DNA of 64,000 bases from Paenibacillus segetis (GCF_014639155.1 NZ_BMFT01000001.1:1302001-1366000), one strand, 5' to 3'. Shown: positions 8,370 through 16,744, numbered from the stretch's first letter. The notes: generated by a model not told the origin, from the sequence alone. Made by a program: numbers and translations.

Positions 8370-8522
8370 TTATCTGCCAGTTTTCTGTAGTTGATAATAT
8401 TCGTTTATTGCTTTATCTAACTTCTCACTTAACTTTATGATTTCTTTATCAACTAGTTTTTTGTACGCGTATAATTGATTCAACTCCAAGCGGAGTTCTT
8501 CAATTATGTTGTAAAGACACAC
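8370..8522 (-). CDS. Spo0E-family aspartyl-phosphate phosphatase
   Basis: The 50-residue product is a two-helix hairpin typical of Spo0E-like phosphatases, which dephosphorylate Spo0A~P and so delay sporulation. The helices are visible as IIEELRLELNQLYAYKKL and VDKEIIKLSEKLDKAINEYYQ. The family catalytic motif SQELD appears here as SEKLD (residues 32-36), with the Asp kept. GTG 8522 is chosen as the start because AGGAGATG lies eight bases upstream and gives the usual family length. In a prophage remnant this could tilt the host away from sporulation (inference). Confidence 0.75.
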   Translation of the reverse strand: MCLYNIIEELRLELNQLYAYKKLVDKEIIKLSEKLDKAINEYYQLQKTGR

Positions 8523-8710
8523 AAATCGAACATCTCCTAATAATAAAATATCTATATTAGACGTTCGCTGTGCACTTGCGTCCGTGTGCGCGGATCTCAC
8601 CATAGTACTGTCCGCACCAGGACTAAAGTGATAATGTTTATTTCGATAAAAAAACTACTTAACACCTCCTAAATAGATAAATTATGTAAAATTAGATCGT
8701 GATTTGTGAA

Positions 8711-8738
8711 CAAAAAAAGGAGCCGTATACACGGCCCC
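8711..8738 (-). terminator. Terminator of the secreted FnIII protein gene
   Basis: On the minus strand GGGCCGTG pairs with ACGGCTCC-type sequence around a short loop and is followed by seven T residues. It lies ten bases beyond the stop codon at 8749. Confidence 0.8.
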
Positions 8739-8748
8739 ATGATTGTTG

Positions 8749-10152
8749 TTATTTACTTAATGTATATTCATCTACTTCAAAACTCAGGATGTTTTTAAAT
8801 ATTACATAGTCAACTCGTTTGCTGAATGGTCCTTTATTGTTGGTTTGTTTATCAATGCCGAAATTTGCCGGGCCAGTTCCGTTTTCTTTAGCATCGTACC
8901 AACTCAAGAAGGCTTGTACCTCACTAATTGATAGATCATATTCTTTCTCTAGGCCAGTTATTGTTGTGATAGTTAGAATAGCACGCTCACCCTTAGGCTG
9001 TGGGTCCGGGTTTGGATCAGGCTTAGGATTAGGTTCTTGTGCAGAACCATCTAGTACATCAAATTCGTAAACGGTTATTCCGATATTTTCGTAAGGATTT
9101 TCAAAGGAAACTGTTTTCACATTATTTACAGGTGTTGCTAAGCTAATTAATTGACCTTTATCACCTGATTTAAAAGTATAATTATAAGTAGTGATCAGAT
9201 TTTTTGAAGCATCGTAGAATTTGATATCTAAATTAGCATTTGTTTTTAATTCTAGGGATTTTATTGAAATTTCATTTTGGAACTCATACCAACCGACTCT
9301 TTCGTTAGGCCCTAAAGGGGCTGACGTTGCATCTTTTCCGTCAGTCCACTTATCAATATCTGATATTGTGTGACCTATAGATTTTCCGAAATGCATCAGT
9401 TTACCTCTCAATAACCCTTCATAATATACCAACACTTTCTCGTTATTTGAATTGCTACTTTCTCCAGTGACATTGACACTTGTAACAACATAAAAATATT
9501 CGGTTCCGTTTGAGACAGAATCATCTGTATAGTTAAGCGTTGTAATTCCATTTTTAATTGTTTCAAATGGTCCATTCGGATTTGTTGACCGTTTAACTGT
9601 GTATGTGCTCGCTCCAACTCCTGTCTTCCAACTCAAATCTACAGATGATGGTTTAGCAAGAGTGATTAAATCAGAAGGGGCTGAAGGTATTTTAGGCACG
9701 ACTTTATTGTCAAAAACATCAAATTCGTAAACGGTCATTCCAGCTTGTGTATTTGGATTTTGAAATGCTACAGTATGTACATTTGCGACAGGTGCCGGAA
9801 GATTAATAGTATTTACATTGGAGTGGTTATGATTATAAGTATCTATAATTTGATTGCTCTCATTGTAGAAAGTTACAAGTAAGGGTGCGTTAGATTTGAT
9901 TTTTAGCGAGTCAATTGTTACTGTATCTTGGAAAGAGTACCAACCTACATACGACGCCGAAAGAGGTAGCGAAGTAGTTTCATTATCATCTGTCCATTTT
10001 TCTGATGTACCTTCAACTTTCAAATATTCATTACCCCAATTGAAGACTTTTCCTTGGAGCAAGCCTCCGGTATAAGCAAATGCATTTGCGTTCGGGTAGA
10101 GAAGCATAAATAAAAAACTGAAAATAACAGCCAAAGAAAAAAGTTTTTTCAT
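8749..10152 (-). CDS. Secreted protein with duplicated beta module and fibronectin type III domain
   Basis: The 467-residue product has a classical signal peptide (MKKLFSLAVIFSFLFMLLYP..., cleavage near ANAFA) and a duplicated module at about 30-150 and 245-370. Each copy starts with a GLLxGKxxxxG motif and ends with xTVYEFDV, as in discoidin-like cell-surface modules. A fibronectin type III domain lies between them (about 158-240), with the PSAPSDL and TYTVKRS motifs. A Pro/Asp-rich linker (PNPKPDPNPDPQPKG) leads to a C-terminal domain. It is probably extracellular and binding; no catalytic motif is seen. AAGGAG precedes the ATG. Confidence 0.75.
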   Translation of the reverse strand: MKKLFSLAVIFSFLFMLLYPNANAFAYTGGLLQGKVFNWGNEYLKVEGTSEKWTDDNETTSLPLSASYVGWYSFQDTVTIDSLKIKSNAPLLVTFYNESNQIIDTYNHNHSNVNTINLPAPVANVHTVAFQNPNTQAGMTVYEFDVFDNKVVPKIPSAPSDLITLAKPSSVDLSWKTGVGASTYTVKRSTNPNGPFETIKNGITTLNYTDDSVSNGTEYFYVVTSVNVTGESSNSNNEKVLVYYEGLLRGKLMHFGKSIGHTISDIDKWTDGKDATSAPLGPNERVGWYEFQNEISIKSLELKTNANLDIKFYDASKNLITTYNYTFKSGDKGQLISLATPVNNVKTVSFENPYENIGITVYEFDVLDGSAQEPNPKPDPNPDPQPKGERAILTITTITGLEKEYDLSISEVQAFLSWYDAKENGTGPANFGIDKQTNNKGPFSKRVDYVIFKNILSFEVDEYTLSK

Positions 10153-10270
10153 TGTAATAGTCTCCTTTTTAATATTAATTGCACAACCTACGATACTTAC
10201 ATTGACAATCCATGTCTAAACATATTTGTCTATATCTGCAAATTAGTGTTTTAGTTCGCTATATCGCCAC

Positions 10271-10310
10271 AAAAAGACCACCGAGGAATAAATCCAAAGT
10301 GGTCTTTTTT
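10271..10310. terminator. Bidirectional terminator
   Basis: AAAAAGACCAC (10271-10281) and GTGGTCTTTTTT (10299-10310) form an 11-bp stem with a T tract on either strand. It separates the divergently transcribed secreted-protein gene from the SOS-type promoter that follows. Confidence 0.8.
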
Positions 10311-10313
10311 ATG

Positions 10314-10358
10314 TTGAATAAATAACCTCAAAGAGTATATAATACAAACAAATGTTCG
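10314..10358 (+). promoter_or_regulatory. SigA promoter with LexA (Cheo) box
   Basis: TTGAAT (10314-10319) and TATAAT (10338-10343) are spaced by 18 bases. Two bases after the -10, CAAAC-AAAT-GTTCG (10345-10358) differs from the Gram-positive LexA consensus CGAAC-N4-GTTCG at one position. The operator overlaps the expected start of transcription, so the two downstream genes are predicted to be part of the SOS response. Confidence 0.7.
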
Positions 10359-10377
10359 TATTTTGGAGGCGCATGTA

Positions 10378-10770
10378 ATGAGCAAGGTCGCTAATGTTAT
10401 AACAACAGAGGAACGTACTATGATTCGCGATTATATCTTGTTGCCACATCTTGAAAGCATGGTACAAAAAAGTTTAGACGAGATCGAATACTCCACAAAT
10501 ATCCTAAAGCGACTGTATCTAATGGCTGGACAGGTGGTACTTGATCAGATTGTAAATGAATCACGTAAGTCAAAAAGGGAGTTACAGCAGCGGAACATAA
10601 GGATGTTAGAGACTAAGCATGAGGGTTTTATTATTAACCATCACTATTTTTGTCGTGGGTATAACGATGTCTTTGGCATCACCAGAGATACTATGAAATC
10701 AGAGATCAGTATAAAGTTATCTCATTATATATATGATTTGGCTAGACACTTAAAATCGCAATCAACTTAG
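10378..10770 (+). CDS. Hypothetical SOS-controlled protein upstream of yolD-like gene
   Basis: The 130-residue product is mainly helical and has no motif I recognise; visible segments include TTEERTMIRDYILLPHLESM and EGFIINHHYFCRGYNDVFGITR. Start 10378 is used because GGAGG lies eight bases upstream. It is the first gene behind the LexA-type operator and is followed 11 bases later by the YolD-like gene, so the two are probably co-transcribed and damage-inducible. In Bacillus, YolD-like proteins usually accompany Y-family polymerase UvrX; here this unrelated protein takes that place. Confidence 0.65.
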   Translation: MSKVANVITTEERTMIRDYILLPHLESMVQKSLDEIEYSTNILKRLYLMAGQVVLDQIVNESRKSKRELQQRNIRMLETKHEGFIINHHYFCRGYNDVFGITRDTMKSEISIKLSHYIYDLARHLKSQST

Positions 10771-10781
10771 GAGGTAATCAC

Positions 10782-11042
10782 ATGTTTCCAAAGCCATCGA
10801 AAAAATACAAAGAGTCACGGCCCAAGAGGGACGATTTAGAGTTAGAAGAGTTAGCAGAGCGATTGATGGAAGCCAAGGAGAGTAACACACTCCTAACGTT
10901 CTCTGTGTGGCGTAGGGAGGACCATTTGACGGGGACTATTACTAATATGGACTCACGTACTCAAAGCGTTCATATAGCCGACAAAATGGGTGAGCTACAT
11001 AAGGTCCCGTTTATTGATATATTAGCCGCTGAAAGTGAGTAA
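10782..11042 (+). CDS. YolD-like protein
   Basis: The 86-residue product matches the YolD-like family: an N-terminal helix region (LELEELAERLMEAKES) and a small beta barrel with ITNMDSRTQSVHIADKMGE and VPFIDILAAE. In Bacillus, yolD genes pair with Y-family DNA polymerase genes (uvrX, yqjW), and the family is proposed to act as an UmuD-like accessory in SOS mutagenesis. No polymerase gene is present here. AGGAGG lies nine bases before the ATG, and a terminator follows at 11052. Confidence 0.75.
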   Translation: MFPKPSKKYKESRPKRDDLELEELAERLMEAKESNTLLTFSVWRREDHLTGTITNMDSRTQSVHIADKMGELHKVPFIDILAAESE

Positions 11043-11051
11043 ACGAAGATG

Positions 11052-11087
11052 ACCACATAGGCGTTATGCTCATGTGGTTATTTTTAA
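11052..11087 (+). terminator. Terminator of the SOS pair
   Basis: ACCACAT (11053-11059) and ATGTGGT (11073-11079) pair across a 13-base loop, followed by TATTTTTAA. It lies ten bases after the YolD-like stop. Confidence 0.75.
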
Positions 11088-11186
11088 TATTATCTTGTCC
11101 ACTTTTAGACCTGTAATTGTCCTCTTATAAGAATGTATCACATGTACAATATCCTTATATTGGTGGTCAATTTCAACTAGAGTAAG

Positions 11187-11399
11187 GTGGATAACTATAG
11201 ATTGGAATTATATACACTCAGAATTAATACTATTAACTCGAGAGAAGACGCCCGGAATCTAATAAGAAATAATTCAGTAGGTTTTGATTCACCGTGTGAT
11301 GTAGACATCATTACTTCAAGCGGTGTGGAAGAGTACTACATGGAACAATCAAATATTACTGGACTGAAAACTTTAATAATAGAAAGAAAATACACGTAA
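11187..11399 (+). CDS. Hypothetical protein, 70 aa
   Basis: A possible small gene starting at GTG 11187; AAGG overlaps the start and is a poor ribosome binding site, so the start is uncertain. The product (MDNYRLELYTLRINTINSRE...) has alternating beta/alpha character and no recognised motif. A good intrinsic terminator begins directly at its stop codon, which supports a real transcript end here. Confidence 0.45.
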   Translation: MDNYRLELYTLRINTINSREDARNLIRNNSVGFDSPCDVDIITSSGVEEYYMEQSNITGLKTLIIERKYT

Positions 11400-11427
11400 G
11401 CCCCGGACTAATCCGAGGCTTTTTTTG
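11400..11427 (+). terminator. Intrinsic terminator
   Basis: GCCCCGGA and TCCGAGGC form a stem with a 4-base loop, followed by seven T residues. It ends the last gene of the prophage remnant and is the best right-hand limit for that region. Confidence 0.85.
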
Positions 11428-11567
11428 TTTCAGTATCACCTTTTATGAAATTTTATTATACATTTGGTCTACAACTGGTCTACAATCAAACTCTTTCTTC
11501 ATTAAATATTGTCGATATTATTTAGAAGAAATCCTTATAAACAAAGGGTTTGTTAAACAAAAAAATT

Positions 11568-11677
11568 GGGCGCCCTTTACAGAGCGCCCTCATGGGAGAG
11601 GAGAAACCGGATGAAGAGCTTATGGGGAAACGTAAGTCTTCTCCGCGGTTGTCTACGACATTTGGTGATGTCGATAG
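11568..11677. ncRNA. Structured element upstream of rsmD (candidate ylbH RNA motif)
   Basis: Three hairpins follow each other. H1 (11568-11589) pairs GGGCGC with GCGCCC. H2 (11608-11645) pairs CGGA-GAAGA-CTTA with its complement, with two single-base bulges around a 10-base loop. H3 (11653-11677) pairs CTACGACAT with ATGTCG-TAG. Barrick and colleagues described a ylbH RNA motif upstream of ylbH, the rsmD orthologue, and the position matches. Orientation is open: the rsmD -10 lies downstream of it, while on the minus strand H1 is followed by seven T residues like a terminator. A 23-codon ORF with a strong ribosome binding site starts at 11611 within H2. Confidence 0.5.
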
Positions 11678-11727
11678 TTTAAGTGTGGTCCGGTCTGACT
11701 CATTTTATACCTTGATAGTTTGAAAAA

Positions 11728-11736
11728 TGTTATAAT
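11728..11736 (+). promoter_or_regulatory. Extended -10 promoter for rsmD-coaD
   Basis: TGTTATAAT is a perfect extended -10 (TGN-TATAAT) about 107 bases before rsmD. No good -35 is seen at the expected distance, as is usual for extended -10 promoters. Confidence 0.5.
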
Positions 11737-11842
11737 GATTCCGTTTTTAAATCTGCCAGTGATTGTGGTACGATATCGGCAGATAGACTGGCTATAGACT
11801 AATCGTTATAAAAGTTTCTGTTTAAAAAGGGTGTGATTAAGA

Positions 11843-12439
11843 ATGAGAGTTATTTCGGGAAGTGCCCGGGGGAGAACGCTAAAGGCAGTTCCAGGTACAG
11901 GAACCCGTCCGACAACGGATAAGGTAAAGGAAGCTTTGTTCAGTATCATAGGACCTTATTTTGATGGCGGAGCAGTACTTGATCTGTTCGCAGGAACAGG
12001 TGGGCTTGGGATTGAGGCGCTAAGTCGTGGGATGGACCGTGCTGTGTTTGTTGATATGGACTTCAAAAGTCTTGAGACCATTCGAACTAATTTGAAGGCA
12101 ACGAAGTTTGAAGAGCAAGCGGAAGTGTATAAGAATGATGCGGAAAGAGCGTTAAAGGCATTAGCAAAACGTGAGAATACTTTTGATCTGGTCTTCCTGG
12201 ACCCGCCGTACCGTTTGAAGCATGGAGACAAGCTAATGGAGCAGATGGATAGTTTGGATTTACTTGAAGACCAAGCAACGATCGTGCTTGAACATGAGTC
12301 GTCTTTTGATTACCCGGATTCTTTCGGTAAATTTAGAGCTTGGCGTAAGGCGGAGTACGGAGAAGTGGCTATTTCAATTTATGTATATGATCAAGAGAGT
12401 CAATCGGTCCAGGCCGAGCAAGGAGGAATATCAACATGA
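11843..12439 (+). CDS. rsmD: 16S rRNA (guanine966-N2)-methyltransferase RsmD
   Basis: The 198-residue enzyme methylates G966 of 16S rRNA using S-adenosylmethionine. The SAM-binding loop is LDLFAGTGGLGIEA (residues 46-59) and the catalytic DPPY is at 120-123. The N-terminal RVISGSARGRTL and TRPTTDKVKEALF motifs are typical of the family. The stop overlaps the start of coaD in ATGA (12436-12439), so translation is probably coupled. The pair rsmD-coaD (ylbH-ylbI) is conserved across Firmicutes. The Gln-rich C-terminal extension (QSVQAEQGGIST) is dispensable-looking. Confidence 0.96.
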   Translation: MRVISGSARGRTLKAVPGTGTRPTTDKVKEALFSIIGPYFDGGAVLDLFAGTGGLGIEALSRGMDRAVFVDMDFKSLETIRTNLKATKFEEQAEVYKNDAERALKALAKRENTFDLVFLDPPYRLKHGDKLMEQMDSLDLLEDQATIVLEHESSFDYPDSFGKFRAWRKAEYGEVAISIYVYDQESQSVQAEQGGIST

Positions 12440-12942
12440 GTAAACAGATGAGAGTAGCAGTATATCCCGGCAGTTTTGATCCGGTGACCAAAGGGCACAT
12501 GGATATCATTCAACGAGCTTCCCGGCAGTTTGATAAATTGATTGTGGCGGTTCTGAATAATACGAGTAAAAGTCCACTGTTTAGCGTGGAAGAGAGAAAA
12601 GAATTGTTATCCTCGGCTACGAGTCATCTGGACAACGTTGAGATCGATAGCTTCCGTGATCTTTTGGTCAATTATATGGTTTATAAGCAAGCGGATGTCA
12701 TTGTTCGAGGCATACGTTCGGTCACGGATTTTGAGTATGAGCTGCAAATTGCATCAACCAATCAAAAGCTAAACAGTGAAGTAGAGACGATCTTTATGAT
12801 GACGAATCCTAAGTTTTCATACCTCAGTTCTAGTGTGGTGAAGGAAATTGCTAGCTTTCACGGAGATGTTAGCGATTTAGTTCCTACAGAGGTGGAGAAG
12901 GCACTGAAAAATAAGTACGATAATCCTCCAACAAAAAATTAG
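12436..12942 (+). CDS. coaD: Pantetheine-phosphate adenylyltransferase
   Basis: The 168-residue enzyme makes dephospho-CoA from 4'-phosphopantetheine and ATP, the fourth step of CoA synthesis. The nucleotidyltransferase motif TKGH (residues 18-21, in GSFDPVTKGHMDII) and the C-terminal YLSSSVVKEIA, equivalent to ISSTxVR, are visible. GGAGG lies nine bases before the ATG. It is translationally coupled to rsmD and convergent with ylbJ, whose coding region begins directly after its stop codon. Confidence 0.97.
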   Translation: MSKQMRVAVYPGSFDPVTKGHMDIIQRASRQFDKLIVAVLNNTSKSPLFSVEERKELLSSATSHLDNVEIDSFRDLLVNYMVYKQADVIVRGIRSVTDFEYELQIASTNQKLNSEVETIFMMTNPKFSYLSSSVVKEIASFHGDVSDLVPTEVEKALKNKYDNPPTKN

Positions 12943-14160
12943 TTATTTATCGATGTGTTTTCGCCAAAACAGACCTAATACGAGAAATATTCCGATTAGT
13001 AGACCGAGCAGCCATGTTTGCCACTCTAACATCGTGATAGCTTGTCGCCAATTAGGCAGAAGGAATTCAGCACTTTTAATTGAGCCATTTGGATTGACTT
13101 CTATGCTTGCAGGTAGCACTCCAGTGAACCAAGTGAGGGGTTTCCAAAAGAGCAGCGTGAATATATATGCATAGATCCCGTGAAGAATACGATTACGCCA
13201 AAAATAGCTTCCTTTGATTCCGAGGGGTCCTAGAATAGCACGTACCTGAAGAATAGCACATAATCCACTCCATCCAAGTACTGCGCCTAGTAAAGCTGAC
13301 TGAATGACCGGTGTTGTTGCAAGCTTGGCAATACTATAGGAACCTAGATGGGCCTCAAACAATCCGGCAACAGGAAACGCTGGGATCCCTGCTGGGAGGA
13401 ACGATGAAATGACTTGGATGACGACTGCAAAAATAAGCATATACCCACCAGTGACCATCATCGTTTGTACACCAGAAATGACGGAATCGCCTAGTATTTT
13501 GCCGAAACCGCGACCATCTTCTCTGCGGACTTCTTCCATGTTCAGTAAGGCTAGTTGAAGCCTAGATGTTTTTTTGTGTTGAACTATTTTATCTTTTGGT
13601 GTTTGTACTTTGCTTCTTGAGGGTGAAAGGACATGTGAAGTGATTCCAGTAGCGAGTCCTGCAGCCCAATGTACGATTAATAGAAGTAGCCCTAACTCGG
13701 GCTTCCCGAGAAAGCCAGTTCCTATAACAACGATGACTAGCATAGGACTACTGAAGTGGGCTGCACTAGCCAGCTTCTCTGCCTCCAAGGTGGAGATTTT
13801 TCCTTGCTTATACAGAGTTGCAGTAGCTTCAGCCGCTGCCGGGAAACCGACCGTCATGCCGAGCGGGAGTACCCAGCCAACAGTACCTGGTAGTCCCAGT
13901 ACTTTTCTTGTAAAAGGCTCGAGCAATGTACCTAAGCCTTGAGCAAAACCGCCAGCGAGCAATATTTGCGATAGAACGAGAAATGGAAGTAGTGCAGGAA
14001 AGACGATTCTCCACCATATGGTCAATCCTTGTCCGGATGCTTGGAAGGTTTCTGCTGGGGAGTAGACAATACAGAAGACTAACAGGGCAGCTACGGTTCC
14101 AAGCCCAATCGTCGATGCTAAGGCCCAGCGCCGCCCGTTTGCGAAGTTTTCGCGATTCAT
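12943..14160 (-). CDS. ylbJ: Sporulation integral membrane protein YlbJ
   Basis: The 405-residue protein has about eight to nine membrane segments and the nucleoside-recognition (gate) family sequences FPALLPFLVLSQILL near residue 55 and GMTVGFPAAAEAT near 105. In B. subtilis YlbJ is a sigma-E-controlled protein needed for heat-resistant spores. The length is typical. It lies between coaD and sepM on the opposite strand, the same neighbourhood as in Bacillus. AGGGGAAC precedes the ATG. Confidence 0.92.
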   Translation of the reverse strand: MNRENFANGRRWALASTIGLGTVAALLVFCIVYSPAETFQASGQGLTIWWRIVFPALLPFLVLSQILLAGGFAQGLGTLLEPFTRKVLGLPGTVGWVLPLGMTVGFPAAAEATATLYKQGKISTLEAEKLASAAHFSSPMLVIVVIGTGFLGKPELGLLLLIVHWAAGLATGITSHVLSPSRSKVQTPKDKIVQHKKTSRLQLALLNMEEVRREDGRGFGKILGDSVISGVQTMMVTGGYMLIFAVVIQVISSFLPAGIPAFPVAGLFEAHLGSYSIAKLATTPVIQSALLGAVLGWSGLCAILQVRAILGPLGIKGSYFWRNRILHGIYAYIFTLLFWKPLTWFTGVLPASIEVNPNGSIKSAEFLLPNWRQAITMLEWQTWLLGLLIGIFLVLGLFWRKHIDK

Positions 14161-14295
14161 GAGTGTTCCCCTCTTTTGATTAGTTTTTTTCGGAAAAGTT
14201 AATTTTTGAACAACCCTATTAGTACATGCTTATGCGTGACTCGGATTCCACAGACCAAGGGATACTCCGTTACACTTGAAGGAGATGAATGATCA

Positions 14296-15321
14296 ATGCA
14301 GCAATCAAGATCACGAATGATTAAATTTGGACTTTATTTGCTATCGCTTGTCATTTTAGTTTATGTGGTTGTGTATATGCCGACACCATATATGATCAAT
14401 CAACCGGGGACTGCGGAGGAGCTTAAGCCGATGGTTAGTGTGCAGGGAGGGGATACCGAGGAGAAAGGGACCTTTATGCTCACGACGGTATCGGTTAGTT
14501 ATGCTAATTTGGCGATGTTGATTACATCCCAATTTGATGCAAATGCTGAAGTGGTTCGTAAAGAGCCGGATCGAAATGAACAAGAGTATAAGACGGAGCA
14601 AAAATATTATATGAGTAGTGCGCAATCTAATGCGATTGTGGCTGCATATAACAAAACGAATGTCCCTTATGATATCGTTCCAGAATATGTATTTATCGTA
14701 GGGTTGTCTAAAACGATTCAGACTAAGGGCGATTTCCAATCGGGTGATATGATTACTAAATTAAATGGGACCCCCGTGGGTAAATTAGACGATTTGGCGA
14801 CCTTGTTGGAGGGGAAAGTTGCGGGAGGTATTGTTCCAGTAGAACTGAAACGAGAAGGTAAAGTGCTGAATCAACAGGTTGAATTAGTAGAAATCGGCGG
14901 AGATAGTGGAATTTCCAAAGCAGGACTTGGTGTAAGTGTAGGGGAAGTACGTAAGATTAAACCCCGTGATCCTGGTAATGAAGTAACATTTGCTGATACA
15001 AAGATTGGTGGCCCGTCTGCTGGACTAATGTTCACGCTGGAAATTTATAATCAATTAACTCCTGGGGATTTGACTAAAGGCTACCGTATAGCGGGAACCG
15101 GTACGATGTCAGGGGACGGAACTGTTGGTGCAATTGGTGGGGTACAGTTCAAAATCGTTGCATCGAACCGAGAACACGCTGAAATATTTTTTGTGCCTGA
15201 AGCGAACTATAGTGATGCCAAAGCAAAGGCTGAGCAAATTGGGAGTACGATGAAGATCATACCGGTGAAGCATGTTGATGATGCACTGAAATACATTGAA
15301 CAACTGGAACCTAAAGCATAA
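14296..15321 (+). CDS. ylbL: SepM/YlbL-type membrane serine protease with PDZ domain
   Basis: The 341-residue protein has one N-terminal membrane anchor (about 11-28), a PDZ domain (about 140-200) and a Lon-type protease domain. The catalytic Ser241 lies in IGGPSAGLMF and Lys286 in GGVQFKIVA. In B. subtilis YlbL/LonB-like proteases degrade the cell-division inhibitor YneA after DNA damage; in streptococci SepM processes competence peptide. GAAGGAG precedes the ATG. The 3' end overlaps tmcAL by 11 bases in a convergent arrangement. Confidence 0.92.
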   Translation: MQQSRSRMIKFGLYLLSLVILVYVVVYMPTPYMINQPGTAEELKPMVSVQGGDTEEKGTFMLTTVSVSYANLAMLITSQFDANAEVVRKEPDRNEQEYKTEQKYYMSSAQSNAIVAAYNKTNVPYDIVPEYVFIVGLSKTIQTKGDFQSGDMITKLNGTPVGKLDDLATLLEGKVAGGIVPVELKREGKVLNQQVELVEIGGDSGISKAGLGVSVGEVRKIKPRDPGNEVTFADTKIGGPSAGLMFTLEIYNQLTPGDLTKGYRIAGTGTMSGDGTVGAIGGVQFKIVASNREHAEIFFVPEANYSDAKAKAEQIGSTMKIIPVKHVDDALKYIEQLEPKA

Positions 15322-16555
15322 TTGGTGGTTGACGATAATCTCTGAAAATAGAACCTTGTTGTCTCGTTTGCATGGCATTACCGTATACCGCAGATGCACG
15401 AAGATCTAGATCCAACTGAGGGTGCGACAATTCAGCCGCTCTTGTAACAATAGGAAGTGTAGATTTCTTCTTCATGGTCTTGAGTATTTCTCGTCCTGTT
15501 TCGCTGAATCCGAGCACGCGAAGATAACCCGGTCCTTCCGTTAATGCTGATCTAGACAGGGCCGAGCGCTTATTCTGCAACAGAACATGAAGTAAGGTAC
15601 GCTGTAGCTTGGTGAGCGTGTAACGTTTAGTTTTAAGCTCTTGCAAGAGTGCGCTAACCGAAGGGTCTTTTAGCTCATATAGCGATTTCTTGATACGGTA
15701 CTGCAGTCCTTCGGTCATTTCATGATGCTCTGCAAGCTCCTCGGGAGAACTTAGCAACAGACGATGAAAGAGCGGTTGGGTGAAGTTCTCCCATGTAACG
15801 GGGCCGCGTCCTGCCGTAAATTCACGTTCAAGAATGTCAACTGTAAATCGCGGAACATATGGAGAGATCGATTCAATGCCGCTGGTTCCAATAAGTTTAC
15901 GCACGGCAGTGGCACTAGCGATGGATGCACTACGTGGCTCTGTATCACCGTAATCTGAGTTGGTTCGCCGTATGGTCACTGGCTCAATGCTGCTTCTAAG
16001 CCGCCGTAGTGCGATAAGATATTGCAGCCCTAGGCTATTGTTTGGTTGAGCTAATAGCGTTGTTATAGCCGTATCCCGGCCCCTATTGATTCCTGCTACG
16101 GCAAGTGTTTCTGCAGCCGCAGCGGCGAATGCTGCGGGGTAACTTGCGCCTGTAGCAAGCTGTTTCGCGAGCGCTACTCTTAGCGCTTCGCTCTCGTCCG
16201 CTAGATGCTCAGCGAGTGGAATCAGATCCTGGAGTTCGCCTGCTTCGCTGCCGAAGCACAGATGTGTCGTGACTCCGGTGGCTTCTAGCAACGCCACCGC
16301 ACCATAAGCGAACCACTCTGCGGGCTGTGCCGCATATGCAACCGGGAGCTCCAGCACAAGGTCTACGCCAAGCTGTAGAGCCATTTCTGTGCGCGCCCAT
16401 TTATCAACGAGCGCCGGCTCTCCGCGTTGCAGGAAATTACCGCTCATGACGGCGATCACGCCATCTGAACCCGTGTGACGTTTCGCCTCTGCGAAATGAT
16501 AGGCATGGCCATTATGTAGCGGATTATACTCAACGATCAATCCGGTGATATTCAA
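15311..16555 (-). CDS. tmcAL: tRNA(Met) cytidine acetate ligase TmcAL
   Basis: The 414-residue enzyme (YlbM) forms N4-acetylcytidine at the wobble position of elongator tRNA-Met from acetate and ATP. Its nucleotidyltransferase N-terminus shows GLIVEYNPLHNGHAYH, with HNGH as the HxGH motif, and VMSGNFLQRGEPAL. It lies in the conserved ylb block and points away from yceD. The middle of the gene (about 16.1-16.4 kb) is noticeably richer in GC and Ala codons than its neighbours. The start is set by homology to the motif near the N-terminus. Confidence 0.93.
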   Translation of the reverse strand: MNITGLIVEYNPLHNGHAYHFAEAKRHTGSDGVIAVMSGNFLQRGEPALVDKWARTEMALQLGVDLVLELPVAYAAQPAEWFAYGAVALLEATGVTTHLCFGSEAGELQDLIPLAEHLADESEALRVALAKQLATGASYPAAFAAAAAETLAVAGINRGRDTAITTLLAQPNNSLGLQYLIALRRLRSSIEPVTIRRTNSDYGDTEPRSASIASATAVRKLIGTSGIESISPYVPRFTVDILEREFTAGRGPVTWENFTQPLFHRLLLSSPEELAEHHEMTEGLQYRIKKSLYELKDPSVSALLQELKTKRYTLTKLQRTLLHVLLQNKRSALSRSALTEGPGYLRVLGFSETGREILKTMKKKSTLPIVTRAAELSHPQLDLDLRASAVYGNAMQTRQQGSIFRDYRQPPIML

Positions 16556-16687
16556 GTCAGGTACCCACCTTTTTTATGGAGAGATTGTTTCTCTCCGCTC
16601 GATTTGTGCAATAATAGTAATATAACACGAAGAAGACATATTTCTGAATTTAGTTTCATATTTGGTAGATCAAAACTGTGTTAGTTG

Positions 16688-16717
16688 TTGACAAAACGGG
16701 CTAAAAATCGGTATAAT
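16688..16717 (+). promoter_or_regulatory. SigA promoter of yceD-rpmF
   Basis: TTGACA (16688-16693) and TATAAT (16712-16717) are consensus hexamers separated by 18 bases. The site is 28 bases before the yceD start, so transcription starts close to the ribosome binding site. Confidence 0.88.
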
Positions 16718-16744
16718 AAATTTTGTTTGTTTGGAGTGATATTC

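Noticed and set aside
11450..11500. Attachment site of the left remnant, from TGGTCTACAA repeated twice
   Set aside because: The two copies are adjacent and no second distant copy was found near the aldo/keto reductase, so there is no evidence for att sites.
11611..11682. 23-codon protein gene with a strong ribosome binding site
   Set aside because: It lies fully inside two stable stems of the rsmD upstream element, so the ribosome-binding-like sequence is better explained as part of the RNA structure; kept only as a note.
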